From Mycolicibacterium komossense (GTDB taxonomy: Bacteria > Actinomycetota > Actinomycetes > Mycobacteriales > Mycobacteriaceae), in assembly GCF_025822605.1 (NCBI RefSeq), contig NZ_JACKTY010000020.1:342524-406523 (forward strand): a DNA stretch of 64,000 nucleotides, written 5' to 3'. Shown here piece after piece: positions 43,179 through 51,344 of this stretch. The translations under genes were made by a program, and so were the position numbers. Every line of letters begins with the position of its first letter. The first letter of the stretch is position 1. Under the pieces are notes generated by a model that did not search any database, was not told the origin of the DNA, and was given only the letters and a program-made list of their open reading frames with translations.

Positions 43179-44387
43179 TCAGCGCAGGGTCTCAGCCAGG
43201 AAGTTGAAGATGGTCTGGTGCAGTTGGTACATCGCGCCTTCGTGGCAGTGCGCGCCCGCGCCGTCCGCGCTGCGCATCACCACGTGCTGGTGCGCGGTCT
43301 TGTTCGCCGCCTGCAGCTCAGCGTCGACGTGGGCGGCCTGACCGGCGAAGACGGCGTCGTCCTCACCCTCGAGCAGCAGCACCGGTGTCTGGATCTGGTG
43401 GATGTCCTCGTCGGTCAGGGTGTAGGCAGCGGTGCTACGGACATATTCGGCGAAGGTGGACACCCCGTTGACCCACACCCCGTTCTGCAGCCCCCAGCGG
43501 GCATTGGTGTCGTCCTTGGCCATCGTCTCCAACAGCGGGTTGGCCTCGTCGTCGCGTTCCTGCTCGATCAGGGTCAGCACGTCGGCCGGGATCGGCGGGT
43601 AGGACGCATAGAACGTCGTCATCCCGTCGTTGCAGACGATCGCCGCCGACCGGTGGTCGTGGGCGGCGTAGCGCGCCACCAGGTAGCCGCCGAGGCTGTA
43701 ACCGAAATGCACGATTTTGTCGTTGTCGATCTCGGGCACCGTCAACGCGTAGTCGACCACCGGACCGAGCACGTTCTCCCAGTCCGGCCGGTAGGGCACC
43801 TTGTCTTCGCGGATCATCGCGCCCTGGCCGGGGCCGTCGTACGCCAGGAAGTTGTAGCCCCGGCGCAGTGCCGCCGCCCCGATGACGAAGTAGCCCTCTT
43901 CGCGGGTGGAGTCGAAACCGTTGGTGTAGATGACGGTGGGGCGCGGCTGGCCGCTGTCGTCGACGAGGAACAGATAGGCCGGTATCTCGCCGTCGGCATA
44001 AGGGATGGTGACTTCGCGGAACGGGCCGTCGAGCAGCGTGCCCGCTCTGACCATATAGTCCTTCGAAAGCCGCGAAAGGTCGCGCACCGCAGGATCATTC
44101 GCCGGATCCGTGCGGCAGTAGAACTCCGCCGACCGGTAGTAGCTCGAGGCGCGGAAGAACGCCTCCCTGGCGCTGACGGGGTCGCCGACCGCCAGCGAGC
44201 TCTCGCCGCGCTGAGCGGTGCGCACGGCGATCGCCCGCCAGGCCGCGGTCCACGCTTCCTCGTCACCCTCGGGGATTTGCGCGGTCGTGACGATCACCTC
44301 GCCGATATCGGCCCCGGCATCCCCGGCGAACCCGGCTGCGCGCAGCGTCTCGAACTTGAATGCCTCGTCCTTGAAAATGAACTCCAT
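43179..44387 (-). CDS. Alpha/beta hydrolase (2,6-dihydropseudooxynicotine hydrolase-like)
   Basis: 402 residues. A helical N-terminal domain (about 1-130) is followed by an alpha/beta-hydrolase core with nucleophile Ser in GYSLGGYLVAR, an acid in LLLEGEDDAVF and a late His in GAHCHEGAM. The layout matches the DUF1100/FrsA-like group that includes C-C bond hydrolases. Substrate unknown. ATG 44387 is preferred to an upstream in-frame start at 44468. Confidence 0.82.
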   Translation of the reverse strand: MEFIFKDEAFKFETLRAAGFAGDAGADIGEVIVTTAQIPEGDEEAWTAAWRAIAVRTAQRGESSLAVGDPVSAREAFFRASSYYRSAEFYCRTDPANDPAVRDLSRLSKDYMVRAGTLLDGPFREVTIPYADGEIPAYLFLVDDSGQPRPTVIYTNGFDSTREEGYFVIGAAALRRGYNFLAYDGPGQGAMIREDKVPYRPDWENVLGPVVDYALTVPEIDNDKIVHFGYSLGGYLVARYAAHDHRSAAIVCNDGMTTFYASYPPIPADVLTLIEQERDDEANPLLETMAKDDTNARWGLQNGVWVNGVSTFAEYVRSTAAYTLTDEDIHQIQTPVLLLEGEDDAVFAGQAAHVDAELQAANKTAHQHVVMRSADGAGAHCHEGAMYQLHQTIFNFLAETLR

Positions 44388-44551
44388 GATCTCGTCCCCG
44401 GTGTGGTCGGAAGTGTTTGACTCGTTGAGCTTTTCGCGTTCGGGGACCGATGTCGTCAATGCCCGCACCCAATTGCACTACCGGCTAGCAGGGTGGTCGC
44501 GGCGCGGACGATTACGGATTCCGCTCGACGCCCAATACCATTGACGGGGTA

Positions 44552-46213
44552 ATGACCGAAAATTCCGCAGGTCTCGCGACCGCAACCGCTGGGTCGACGG
44601 GTCCCACTGGGCCCTCTGAAGACCGCATCTCTGCCGAAGCGCGACGTCGCAGGACGTTCGCCGTCATCAGCCATCCCGACGCCGGTAAGTCGACGCTCAC
44701 CGAGGCGCTGGTGCTGCACGCCAAGGTCATCACCGAGGCCGGTGCCATCCACGGCAAGGCGGGCCGCCGTTCGACTGTGTCGGACTGGATGGAGATGGAG
44801 AAGGCCCGCGGTATCTCGATCACCTCGACCGCGATGCAGTTCCCGTACACCTCGCCCACCGGCCAGGACTGCGTCATCAACCTGCTGGACACCCCGGGAC
44901 ACGCCGACTTCTCGGAGGACACCTACCGCGTGCTGACGGCCGTGGACTGCGCGGTGATGCTCATCGACGCCGCCAAGGGCCTCGAGCCGCAGACCCTGAA
45001 GCTCTTCGAGGTGTGCCGGCTGCGCCGCATCCCGATCATCACGGTGATCAACAAATGGGACCGGCCTGGCCGGGACCCGCTGGAGTTGATGGACGAGATT
45101 CAGGCCAGGATCGGCCTGCGTCCCACCCCACTGACCTGGCCGGTCGGTATCGCGGGAGATTTCAAGGGCGTTCTCGATCGGCGCACCGGCAACTTCATCC
45201 GGTTCACCCGCACCGCGGGCGGTGCCACCGCCGCCCCCGAGGAGCACCTCGAGCCAGGCGCCGCCCTCGCCTCGGCGGGGGTCGATTGGGAAACCGCGGT
45301 CGAAGAGTCCGAACTGTTGTCCGCCGACGGCTCCGACTTCGACCGCGACACATTCCTCGGCAACGCGACGACGCCGGTCCTGTTCACCTCCGCCGCCCTG
45401 AACTTCGGCGTCAATCAGCTGCTCGACGTCCTGGTCCAGCTGGCACCGTCACCCAACGGGCAAATCGACGTCGACGGTCAGCGGCGCCCCACCGAGTCAC
45501 CGTTCAGCGCGTTCGTCTTCAAGGTTCAAGCCGGGATGGACTCCGCGCACCGCGACCGGATCGCCTACGCCCGGGTGTGTTCCGGCACGTTCGAGCGGGG
45601 CGAGGTGCTCACCCACGCCACCACCGGAAAACCGTTCGTCACCAAATACGCCCAGTCGGTGTTCGGCCAGCAGCGCTCGACGCTGGACACCGCGTGGCCC
45701 GGCGACGTCATCGGACTGGCCAATGCCAATGCGCTGCGCCCCGGCGATACCCTGTATCGCGATATCCCCGTGCACTATCCACCGATCCCGAGCTTCTCCC
45801 CCGAGCATTTCGCCGTTGTGCGCGGCACCGATCCCAGCAAGCACAAGCAGTTCCGCAAGGGCATCGAGCAGATGGAGCAGGAAGGCGTCGTACAGGTACT
45901 GCGGTCAGACCGCCGCGGTGAGCAGGCACCCATCTTCGCCGCCGTCGGGCCGATGCAGTTCGAGGTTGCCACCCACCGGATGGCGACCGAACTCAGCGCA
46001 CCGATCGCCCTGGAGTTCCTGCCGTACACCGTGGCCCGTGGCGTGGACGCCGCCGGCGCCGAGGTGCTCAAGAATCAGCCGTCGGTCGAGGTGTTCACCC
46101 GCACCGACGGCGTCCTGCTGGCGCTGTTCTCCACCAAGTGGCGTCTGGAAGGCTTCCAGCGCGACAACCCGGACGTGAACCTGTGGTCGCTGGTGGCCGC
46201 GGGCGACGCCTGA
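44552..46213 (+). CDS. prfC: Peptide chain release factor 3
   Basis: 553 residues. The G1 motif SHPDAGKSTLT (40-50), DTPGHADFSEDTYR, NKWDRPGRDPLELMDEI and the RF3-specific C-terminal segment (VEVFTRTDGVLLALFSTKWRLEGFQRDNPDV) are all present. RF3 is a GTPase that recycles RF1/RF2 from the ribosome after peptide release. The N-terminus has ~25 extra residues compared with E. coli. A good stand-alone gene. Confidence 0.95.
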   Translation: MTENSAGLATATAGSTGPTGPSEDRISAEARRRRTFAVISHPDAGKSTLTEALVLHAKVITEAGAIHGKAGRRSTVSDWMEMEKARGISITSTAMQFPYTSPTGQDCVINLLDTPGHADFSEDTYRVLTAVDCAVMLIDAAKGLEPQTLKLFEVCRLRRIPIITVINKWDRPGRDPLELMDEIQARIGLRPTPLTWPVGIAGDFKGVLDRRTGNFIRFTRTAGGATAAPEEHLEPGAALASAGVDWETAVEESELLSADGSDFDRDTFLGNATTPVLFTSAALNFGVNQLLDVLVQLAPSPNGQIDVDGQRRPTESPFSAFVFKVQAGMDSAHRDRIAYARVCSGTFERGEVLTHATTGKPFVTKYAQSVFGQQRSTLDTAWPGDVIGLANANALRPGDTLYRDIPVHYPPIPSFSPEHFAVVRGTDPSKHKQFRKGIEQMEQEGVVQVLRSDRRGEQAPIFAAVGPMQFEVATHRMATELSAPIALEFLPYTVARGVDAAGAEVLKNQPSVEVFTRTDGVLLALFSTKWRLEGFQRDNPDVNLWSLVAAGDA

Positions 46214-46221
46214 CAGCGTAG

Positions 46222-48639
46222 TCAGACTGTCGGCTGCGCGACTGAGCGCAGCGCCCGCGCCCACGCGAGGAATTCGTCGGCGGAGAACACGGGTTTGCCC
46301 ATCTCCTGGGCCTTGCGCGCCTTGATCGACTGCGTGCCGACCTCGGCGGCTATCAGCGCCTCACACTGCCACTTCGACACCGTCTTGACCGGCACCAGCC
46401 CTCGGGCCTTGGCGATCGTCGCAAGCTCGTCCTTGGATACCGGTCGGCCAGCAGAATCCTGCGCCGTGCCGGTGAAGGTGACCCGCGCCCCCGGGTTCAG
46501 CACAGCGGAGATGTCCGGGCCCGCCCACTCCGATTCGACTGAGCTGTCGATGATTTCGATACCGAGCAGGGCCGACGCCGATTCCAATCGCCGGATCGAC
46601 TCGTCGGTCAGCCGGGCGCGCTTCGCGACAGCCTTGAGCTGCTCGGCGACCGAATGCCGGGCCGCCGCCAGCCATGATGTCTCGACGATCGCCCCGGCCT
46701 GAGCCCTCACCTGCTCGACGTCGACGCTGCCCAGCAGAGTCCCACCGATGTGCTGGCTCACCTGCAGAAGTGCGGAGACCGCGGGTAGCTGCAGCGACGT
46801 CGGGGTGCGCGCCCGGTGATCACGACTGACCAGATGGCCCGAAAGCGGCGGCGCCAGCCGAGGTTGCGCGAACTCCGTCGAACCCGCATCCGTGTACCCG
46901 GATGCGGTGAGCGCGTCCAACGCCACACGCGCCCGCTCGAGGGCGGTGCGGCCCGACCGGGCCCGATGCTGTTCGGGGGTCAACCCCGCAGAGGGCACCT
47001 CGACGCCCAACGGCATCACCACGACATGCCCGAGCCGCTTGAGTTCGAAGTCGATGATGCCCATCGTGGTGTCGATCTGGAAACCCACCGGCGTGCAGCC
47101 CACCAGCATCGGAGCGATCACACTCCATGCCTCGGCCAGCGTGGGCGCCAGCAGGACATCCGAGGCGGAAATGCCGAAGGCCTGACGCGCGTCGGCGAGA
47201 TCGCACTGCGGATTGATCACGGTGCTGACCGCGGTTCCGTCGTCAAACGCCACCGCGAGTTCGACCGGGCGCGGCCGTGACATCCTGCCCTCGTCGCCGA
47301 CGGTGAGCACCTCGACAGCGCAGTAGCGACGCTTGTTTCCATGTCGCACAGACGAATTCAGGAAGCGCGCAATTCGCCGATCGGACTTGAGGTCCTTGGG
47401 CAGGACCGGCCGCTTGAGGACCAGCCCACGCATCGACGTGCACCTGCTGAGCGCGACGTAGAGTTGGCCGGAGGAGAAGGTCCCGCCGGTCAGGTCGACG
47501 ACCACCCGGTCCAGGGTCTGGCCCTGGCTCTTGTGGATCGTGATCGCCCACGCCAACTTGAACGGCAACTGGGTGAACGAGCCGACGACCTGGTGGCGCA
47601 GTGCCCCGCCAGCAATGACCGGCCGCGTCGCCTCCCAGGTCTGTGGAACGACGTCGGCCACCGAGCCGTCATTGAATTCCACTGTCACAAGCAGCTTTTC
47701 GCCGTCGATGACATCCCTGATCCGCCCCATCGTACCGTTCACCCAGCGGTCGGATTCGTCGTTGTTGACCATCATGATCTGCGCACCGACCTTGAACCGG
47801 AGTTCGTCGTCGACCGGCGGATCGAACAGGCTCAGGTCGCCCGTCAGCGTGGCGCGGTGGTGGACCTCAGCACCGGGCAGCTGATCGAGGTTTTCGCGGT
47901 TGCGCGCCGTCACCAACCGATTAGTCGGTGCCAGGGTCAGCCAGAACTCGTCGTCGCGGGGCACGAAGAACGGATCGGTGCGGGCGTTGAGTTGCCTCTG
48001 CGCGTGCCCCAGCAGGATGCCTTCGCGGATCTCGTTGAGGATCGAGGTCATCCCGTCGTCGCCCGACTGGCGGAACACGGTGGTCAGCGCGACAGTCGGG
48101 AAGTCCTCGCGGCGGAAGCTGTCGGCGGAGAAGAAGTAGGGGGTCGCGTAGCGGGTGGCGAAGAACTCGGCCTCGGCTTCCTGCATCACCGGCGGCAGTT
48201 GGTAGAGGTCCCCCACGAGCACGATCTGCACGCCGCCGAACGGCGTCCCGGGCTCAGGGCCGAATCGGCTGAGCGCGGCGGCCAGTTTGTCGAACAGGTC
48301 GGCCCGAACCATCGACGCCTCGTCGATGATGAGCGTGTCCAGAGAGGCCAGGGTCTCGGCGAACCGGGTCGGGCGGTATCGGCCGGAGCGAACATCCTCC
48401 ACCGTCATCCAGGCGGTGAAGCCGAACAACCGGTGGATCGTGTAGCCGTTGACGTTGAGTGCCGCGACGCCGGTCGGTGCGACGACCACCGCCTTGCGCT
48501 CCGAGTCCGCCATGAACTGCCGGATCAACGTCGACTTACCGGTGCCGGCCTTACCCGTGACGAAGAGGTGGCGTCGTTCGCGCAGGAGTGCCAGCGCCCT
48601 GCTGAACTCTTCGGTCAGCACGATCTCGCGCCCGGGCAC
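46222..48639 (-). CDS. Pif1-type helicase with C-terminal BRCT domain
   Basis: 805 residues. The helicase core (about 1-430) has Walker A GKAGTGKST (29-37), LIIDEASM (about 107-114), LVGDLYQLPPV, and the late motif AITIHKSQGQTLDRVVVDL plus VALSRCTSMRGL, as in Pif1/RecD-like 5'-3' DNA helicases. A middle region (about 460-560) resembles a degenerate RNase-T-like fold. A BRCT domain (about 715-795, VTFTGTAQDSAGRPVSKDELATIA) ends the protein. It probably acts on DNA forks or secondary structures. Start GTG 48639. Confidence 0.88.
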   Translation of the reverse strand: MPGREIVLTEEFSRALALLRERRHLFVTGKAGTGKSTLIRQFMADSERKAVVVAPTGVAALNVNGYTIHRLFGFTAWMTVEDVRSGRYRPTRFAETLASLDTLIIDEASMVRADLFDKLAAALSRFGPEPGTPFGGVQIVLVGDLYQLPPVMQEAEAEFFATRYATPYFFSADSFRREDFPTVALTTVFRQSGDDGMTSILNEIREGILLGHAQRQLNARTDPFFVPRDDEFWLTLAPTNRLVTARNRENLDQLPGAEVHHRATLTGDLSLFDPPVDDELRFKVGAQIMMVNNDESDRWVNGTMGRIRDVIDGEKLLVTVEFNDGSVADVVPQTWEATRPVIAGGALRHQVVGSFTQLPFKLAWAITIHKSQGQTLDRVVVDLTGGTFSSGQLYVALSRCTSMRGLVLKRPVLPKDLKSDRRIARFLNSSVRHGNKRRYCAVEVLTVGDEGRMSRPRPVELAVAFDDGTAVSTVINPQCDLADARQAFGISASDVLLAPTLAEAWSVIAPMLVGCTPVGFQIDTTMGIIDFELKRLGHVVVMPLGVEVPSAGLTPEQHRARSGRTALERARVALDALTASGYTDAGSTEFAQPRLAPPLSGHLVSRDHRARTPTSLQLPAVSALLQVSQHIGGTLLGSVDVEQVRAQAGAIVETSWLAAARHSVAEQLKAVAKRARLTDESIRRLESASALLGIEIIDSSVESEWAGPDISAVLNPGARVTFTGTAQDSAGRPVSKDELATIAKARGLVPVKTVSKWQCEALIAAEVGTQSIKARKAQEMGKPVFSADEFLAWARALRSVAQPTV

Positions 48640-48696
48640 CTTCTCACCCCCTCTTCCTCCGTAGGGATCGTCTCAGACTCTGACCTTATTCGCTGG

Positions 48697-48815
48697 TCAG
48701 CTCATTGCCATGACGACTTTCCCTGCGGCGGTGCCGGTTTCGACGGCCTCGTGGGCCGCGTTGATTTCACTCAGATTGTATTCATGTCGATCGAGCCGTG
48801 GGTGCAGCTCCTCTA
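48697..48815 (-). pseudogene. C-terminal fragment of a quinone reductase-like (MDR) gene
   Basis: PRLDRHEYNLSEINAAHEAVETGTAAGKVVMAMS followed by a stop matches the last ~34 residues of NADPH:quinone oxidoreductases (R-x-x-x-L-S-E-I-x-x-A-H, then GKVV). Upstream on this strand the frame has no related sequence, so only the tail survives. It overlaps the start of the opposite-strand relic. Confidence 0.65.
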
Positions 48816-49035
48816 CCGCGAATCCGTCCCCGCCGCGGCCGGCCCATCGGATGAGCGAGCCATCGCACCGGTCAACCTGACGGTGTTCGGCGTCCTGCGC
48901 GATACCCACTCCGTGCTGGTCTACCTGCTGGTTCCGCTGATCGCCGCTCATATCTCGGCGGTCCTGACGCACGCCATCGGATTGGGCGACGGGATGTTGC
49001 GGAGGATGACGTTCCGCCGGCGGCACACGCCGTAA
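48784..49035 (+). pseudogene. C-terminal fragment of a cytochrome b561-like gene
   Basis: The frame contains DTHSVLVYLLVPLIAAHISAVLTHAIGLGDGMLRRMTFRR, the last helix and tail of the cytochrome b561 family, with the heme-ligand-type His in a membrane segment. The first ~120 residues of such a protein are not present upstream. It may be a relic, or expressed as a one-helix peptide from ATG 48784. Confidence 0.6.
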
Positions 49036-49130
49036 TCTTTTGCTTGCCCGAGCAAACTCCTCGGCGCAGTGCCTACAATCACTGCGGCAGGGGCCGATCC
49101 CCGGTAGAGGAGACTCGCGCTGGGATCCCC

Positions 49131-50600
49131 ATGGGCGGGCCGGATTACGTAAGGCAACACATGCAACACGCCGAAGTACGCCTCACCGGACTCCGGCGCG
49201 GACACGCCACGGTGCGATCGCTGGTGGTCGCTGTCCTCGCTTTGCTCGCGGTCGCCGCCACCAGCCTCGCGGCCACGATCACCTCCGCGGTGACCCTGTC
49301 CGCGACAGCGCTGATCGTGCCGGGCACCGGCGAGCCCGATCCTGGCTCCATCGCCAATCTGGAAACCAACGCGGTGAGGTACTACATCGTGCCGGGCACC
49401 ACTGGGCACACCGCGCCGTGCCCGGCCAATTCGTGCAGCCCCGTCGGGATCCCGTACATCGCCCAGTTCTGGCCGTTCCCGATCCCCGGCTGGGGTGGAC
49501 TGTCCGGCGCCAAGTGGAACGTCTCGGTGGCCAGCGGCGTGACCAACCTGCAGAAGGAGTTGGCTGCGCTGGCGCCGGATCCGTCGGCCGGCGACATCAC
49601 GATCTTCGGCTACTCCCAAGGTGCATCGGTCTCGAGCATCGAGAAGAGCGTGCTGGCGGCGAGCCTCACCGAGGCCGAGAAGACCCACTACTCCTTCGTG
49701 TTCATCGGTAACCCGGAACGACCCAACGGCGGCATCTTCGAGCGGTTGGCCGCCCTGGGGACGGTGCCGATCCTCGACGCTACCTTCGGCCTGCCCAGCC
49801 AGACCAACACAGGCATCCAGACCACCGATATCGCCTTCCAGTACGACGGCGTCGCGGATTTCCCGGAGTACCCGATCAATCTGCTGGCCGACCTCAACGC
49901 ACTGGCCGGGTTCGCCTATGTGCATCCGTCGTACCTGACACCCGACGGCGCCGCCACCAATCCGTCGAGCACTGCGCTGCCCGACGGCTACACCTACGAG
50001 GAATTGCTTGCAGCACAAGCGAATCCGGCCAACCGCGTGCAGGTCGGGGACACCCTCTACATCACCATCCCGACCCGGACGCTGCCGATCCTCGATCCCC
50101 TCATCGCACTCGGCCAGGCGACCGGCACCAGCGCCTTGGTGACGCCTGTCGTCGACCTGATTTCACCGGCGCTGCGCGTGCTCATCGACACCGGTTACGA
50201 CCCCAACGCCAACCCTGGCGTCCCCACCCCGTTCCAGCTGATCCCGCCGATCAATCCGGTGAAGCTGGCCGGCGACCTGGCCACCGCGACGGTGCAGGGT
50301 GTGCAGACCGCATTGGCCGACCTGGGCGGCGCCCAATCGCCCACCCCGTCGAATCCGGTACCGCTGATCCCGCCGATCCTGACCGTCACGGCGCCGTCGA
50401 ATCTGACGCCCAGCACCGCGGCCTCGCGGCCGCTCACTGCTTCCGCCACGGCGCGCACGGTGTCGACGACGGGCTCCGGAACCCGGACCATCACAGCGGC
50501 CGCGGCATCGGCGGCCAGCACCGGGAAGGCCGCCACGTCCGGGGCGGGTCACACCGCCAAGGCGTCCGGCGCGGCGTCGAAGCACTCAGCGCAGAAGTAG
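49131..50600 (+). CDS. Secreted PE-PPE-domain serine hydrolase without a PE or PPE domain
   Basis: 489 residues. A hydrophobic signal (about 29-52) ending near AATITSA is followed by a PE-PPE hydrolase domain (about 80-340) with nucleophile S162 in GYSQGA. The family is a cutinase/lipase-like alpha/beta fold normally attached to PE or PPE proteins, but here it has an ordinary signal instead. The last ~90 residues are Ala/Ser/Thr/Lys-rich and end KHSAQK. ATG 49131 is the chosen start; ATG 49161 is possible. Confidence 0.85.
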   Translation: MGGPDYVRQHMQHAEVRLTGLRRGHATVRSLVVAVLALLAVAATSLAATITSAVTLSATALIVPGTGEPDPGSIANLETNAVRYYIVPGTTGHTAPCPANSCSPVGIPYIAQFWPFPIPGWGGLSGAKWNVSVASGVTNLQKELAALAPDPSAGDITIFGYSQGASVSSIEKSVLAASLTEAEKTHYSFVFIGNPERPNGGIFERLAALGTVPILDATFGLPSQTNTGIQTTDIAFQYDGVADFPEYPINLLADLNALAGFAYVHPSYLTPDGAATNPSSTALPDGYTYEELLAAQANPANRVQVGDTLYITIPTRTLPILDPLIALGQATGTSALVTPVVDLISPALRVLIDTGYDPNANPGVPTPFQLIPPINPVKLAGDLATATVQGVQTALADLGGAQSPTPSNPVPLIPPILTVTAPSNLTPSTAASRPLTASATARTVSTTGSGTRTITAAAASAASTGKAATSGAGHTAKASGAASKHSAQK

Positions 50601-50629
50601 AGCGTTCTCGGCGCCGAACTCGGCGAAGA

Positions 50630-51304
50630 TCACGTGCGCTTGGCGAGCCGAGCCGGTCGGCCTGCGTTGTCGCCCACTCGCAGCCTGGTCGACGAGGTGG
50701 CTGGGGGTCGGCGTTGTCGACGCGGTGCTTCAGGTTCGAACGGGGCGAGGATGAGGTCGTCGACCATCCGCCGATGGGTGTCATCGACGCGGTCGGGATC
50801 GGTGGTGGTGAAGAAATCGATGACCAGACCTTGGATGGCGGCCAGCGCCAGTCGTGCGCGAGTTTCGGCAATCGGTGCAGGCATCCCGATGGCTTCCATT
50901 CGCAGCTGCGCGTTGCGGGTCAGCTGAGCGAGCGTGTCAGCGGTGTAGCGGGCATAGGGGCTGTCTTGTCCGCAGGCGGCGCCGAACACCTGCTCGAGGA
51001 TCCGCAACCGGGAACGCTGGTCGCCACGGGTGATCAGGTGCCAATCGTCCAGGCACCACTGCCGCAATTCCTCCGCGGTGGTGCACAGCTCGGGTTCGGG
51101 CACGTTCTGCTGCTGCAAGCCGGTCATGACGGCCAGGATCAGCTGCTCTTTGCTCCCGAAGTAGTAGATCAACATTCGCGCACTGGTGCCCATTTCTGCG
51201 GCCAATGCCCGCAACGAGGTATCGATCACCCCGGTGCGAGCCAACACGTCGGTGGCCTGTTTGACCAGTTCATCGCGCTTGGCGTAGTCGAATGGACGAG
51301 CCAC
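50630..51304 (-). CDS. TetR-family regulator
   Basis: 224 residues. The N-terminal helix-turn-helix (DTSLRALAAEMGTSARMLIYYFGSKEQLI) is typical, followed by a helical ligand domain and a basic Arg-rich C-terminal tail (about 190-224). Start GTG 51304. It is divergent from the emb-like gene 40 bp away and is its most likely regulator. Confidence 0.88.
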   Translation of the reverse strand: MARPFDYAKRDELVKQATDVLARTGVIDTSLRALAAEMGTSARMLIYYFGSKEQLILAVMTGLQQQNVPEPELCTTAEELRQWCLDDWHLITRGDQRSRLRILEQVFGAACGQDSPYARYTADTLAQLTRNAQLRMEAIGMPAPIAETRARLALAAIQGLVIDFFTTTDPDRVDDTHRRMVDDLILAPFEPEAPRRQRRPPATSSTRLRVGDNAGRPARLAKRT

Positions 51305-51313
51305 ACCCTTGAC

Positions 51314-51335
51314 TGTAACAGTCGTTTCAGTTACA
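51314..51335. promoter_or_regulatory. Candidate TetR operator
   Basis: TGTAAC (51314-51319) and GTTACA (51330-51335) form an inverted repeat with a 10-bp spacer in the 40-bp gap between the tetR start and the emb-like ATG. Position and length fit a TetR dimer site controlling both genes. Confidence 0.6.
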
Positions 51336-51344
51336 TGTTATGCG

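Noticed and set aside
47341..49035. 564-codon plus-strand frame
   Set aside because: Most of it is antisense to the helicase gene. Only the last ~80 codons have meaning, as the cytochrome b561 relic.
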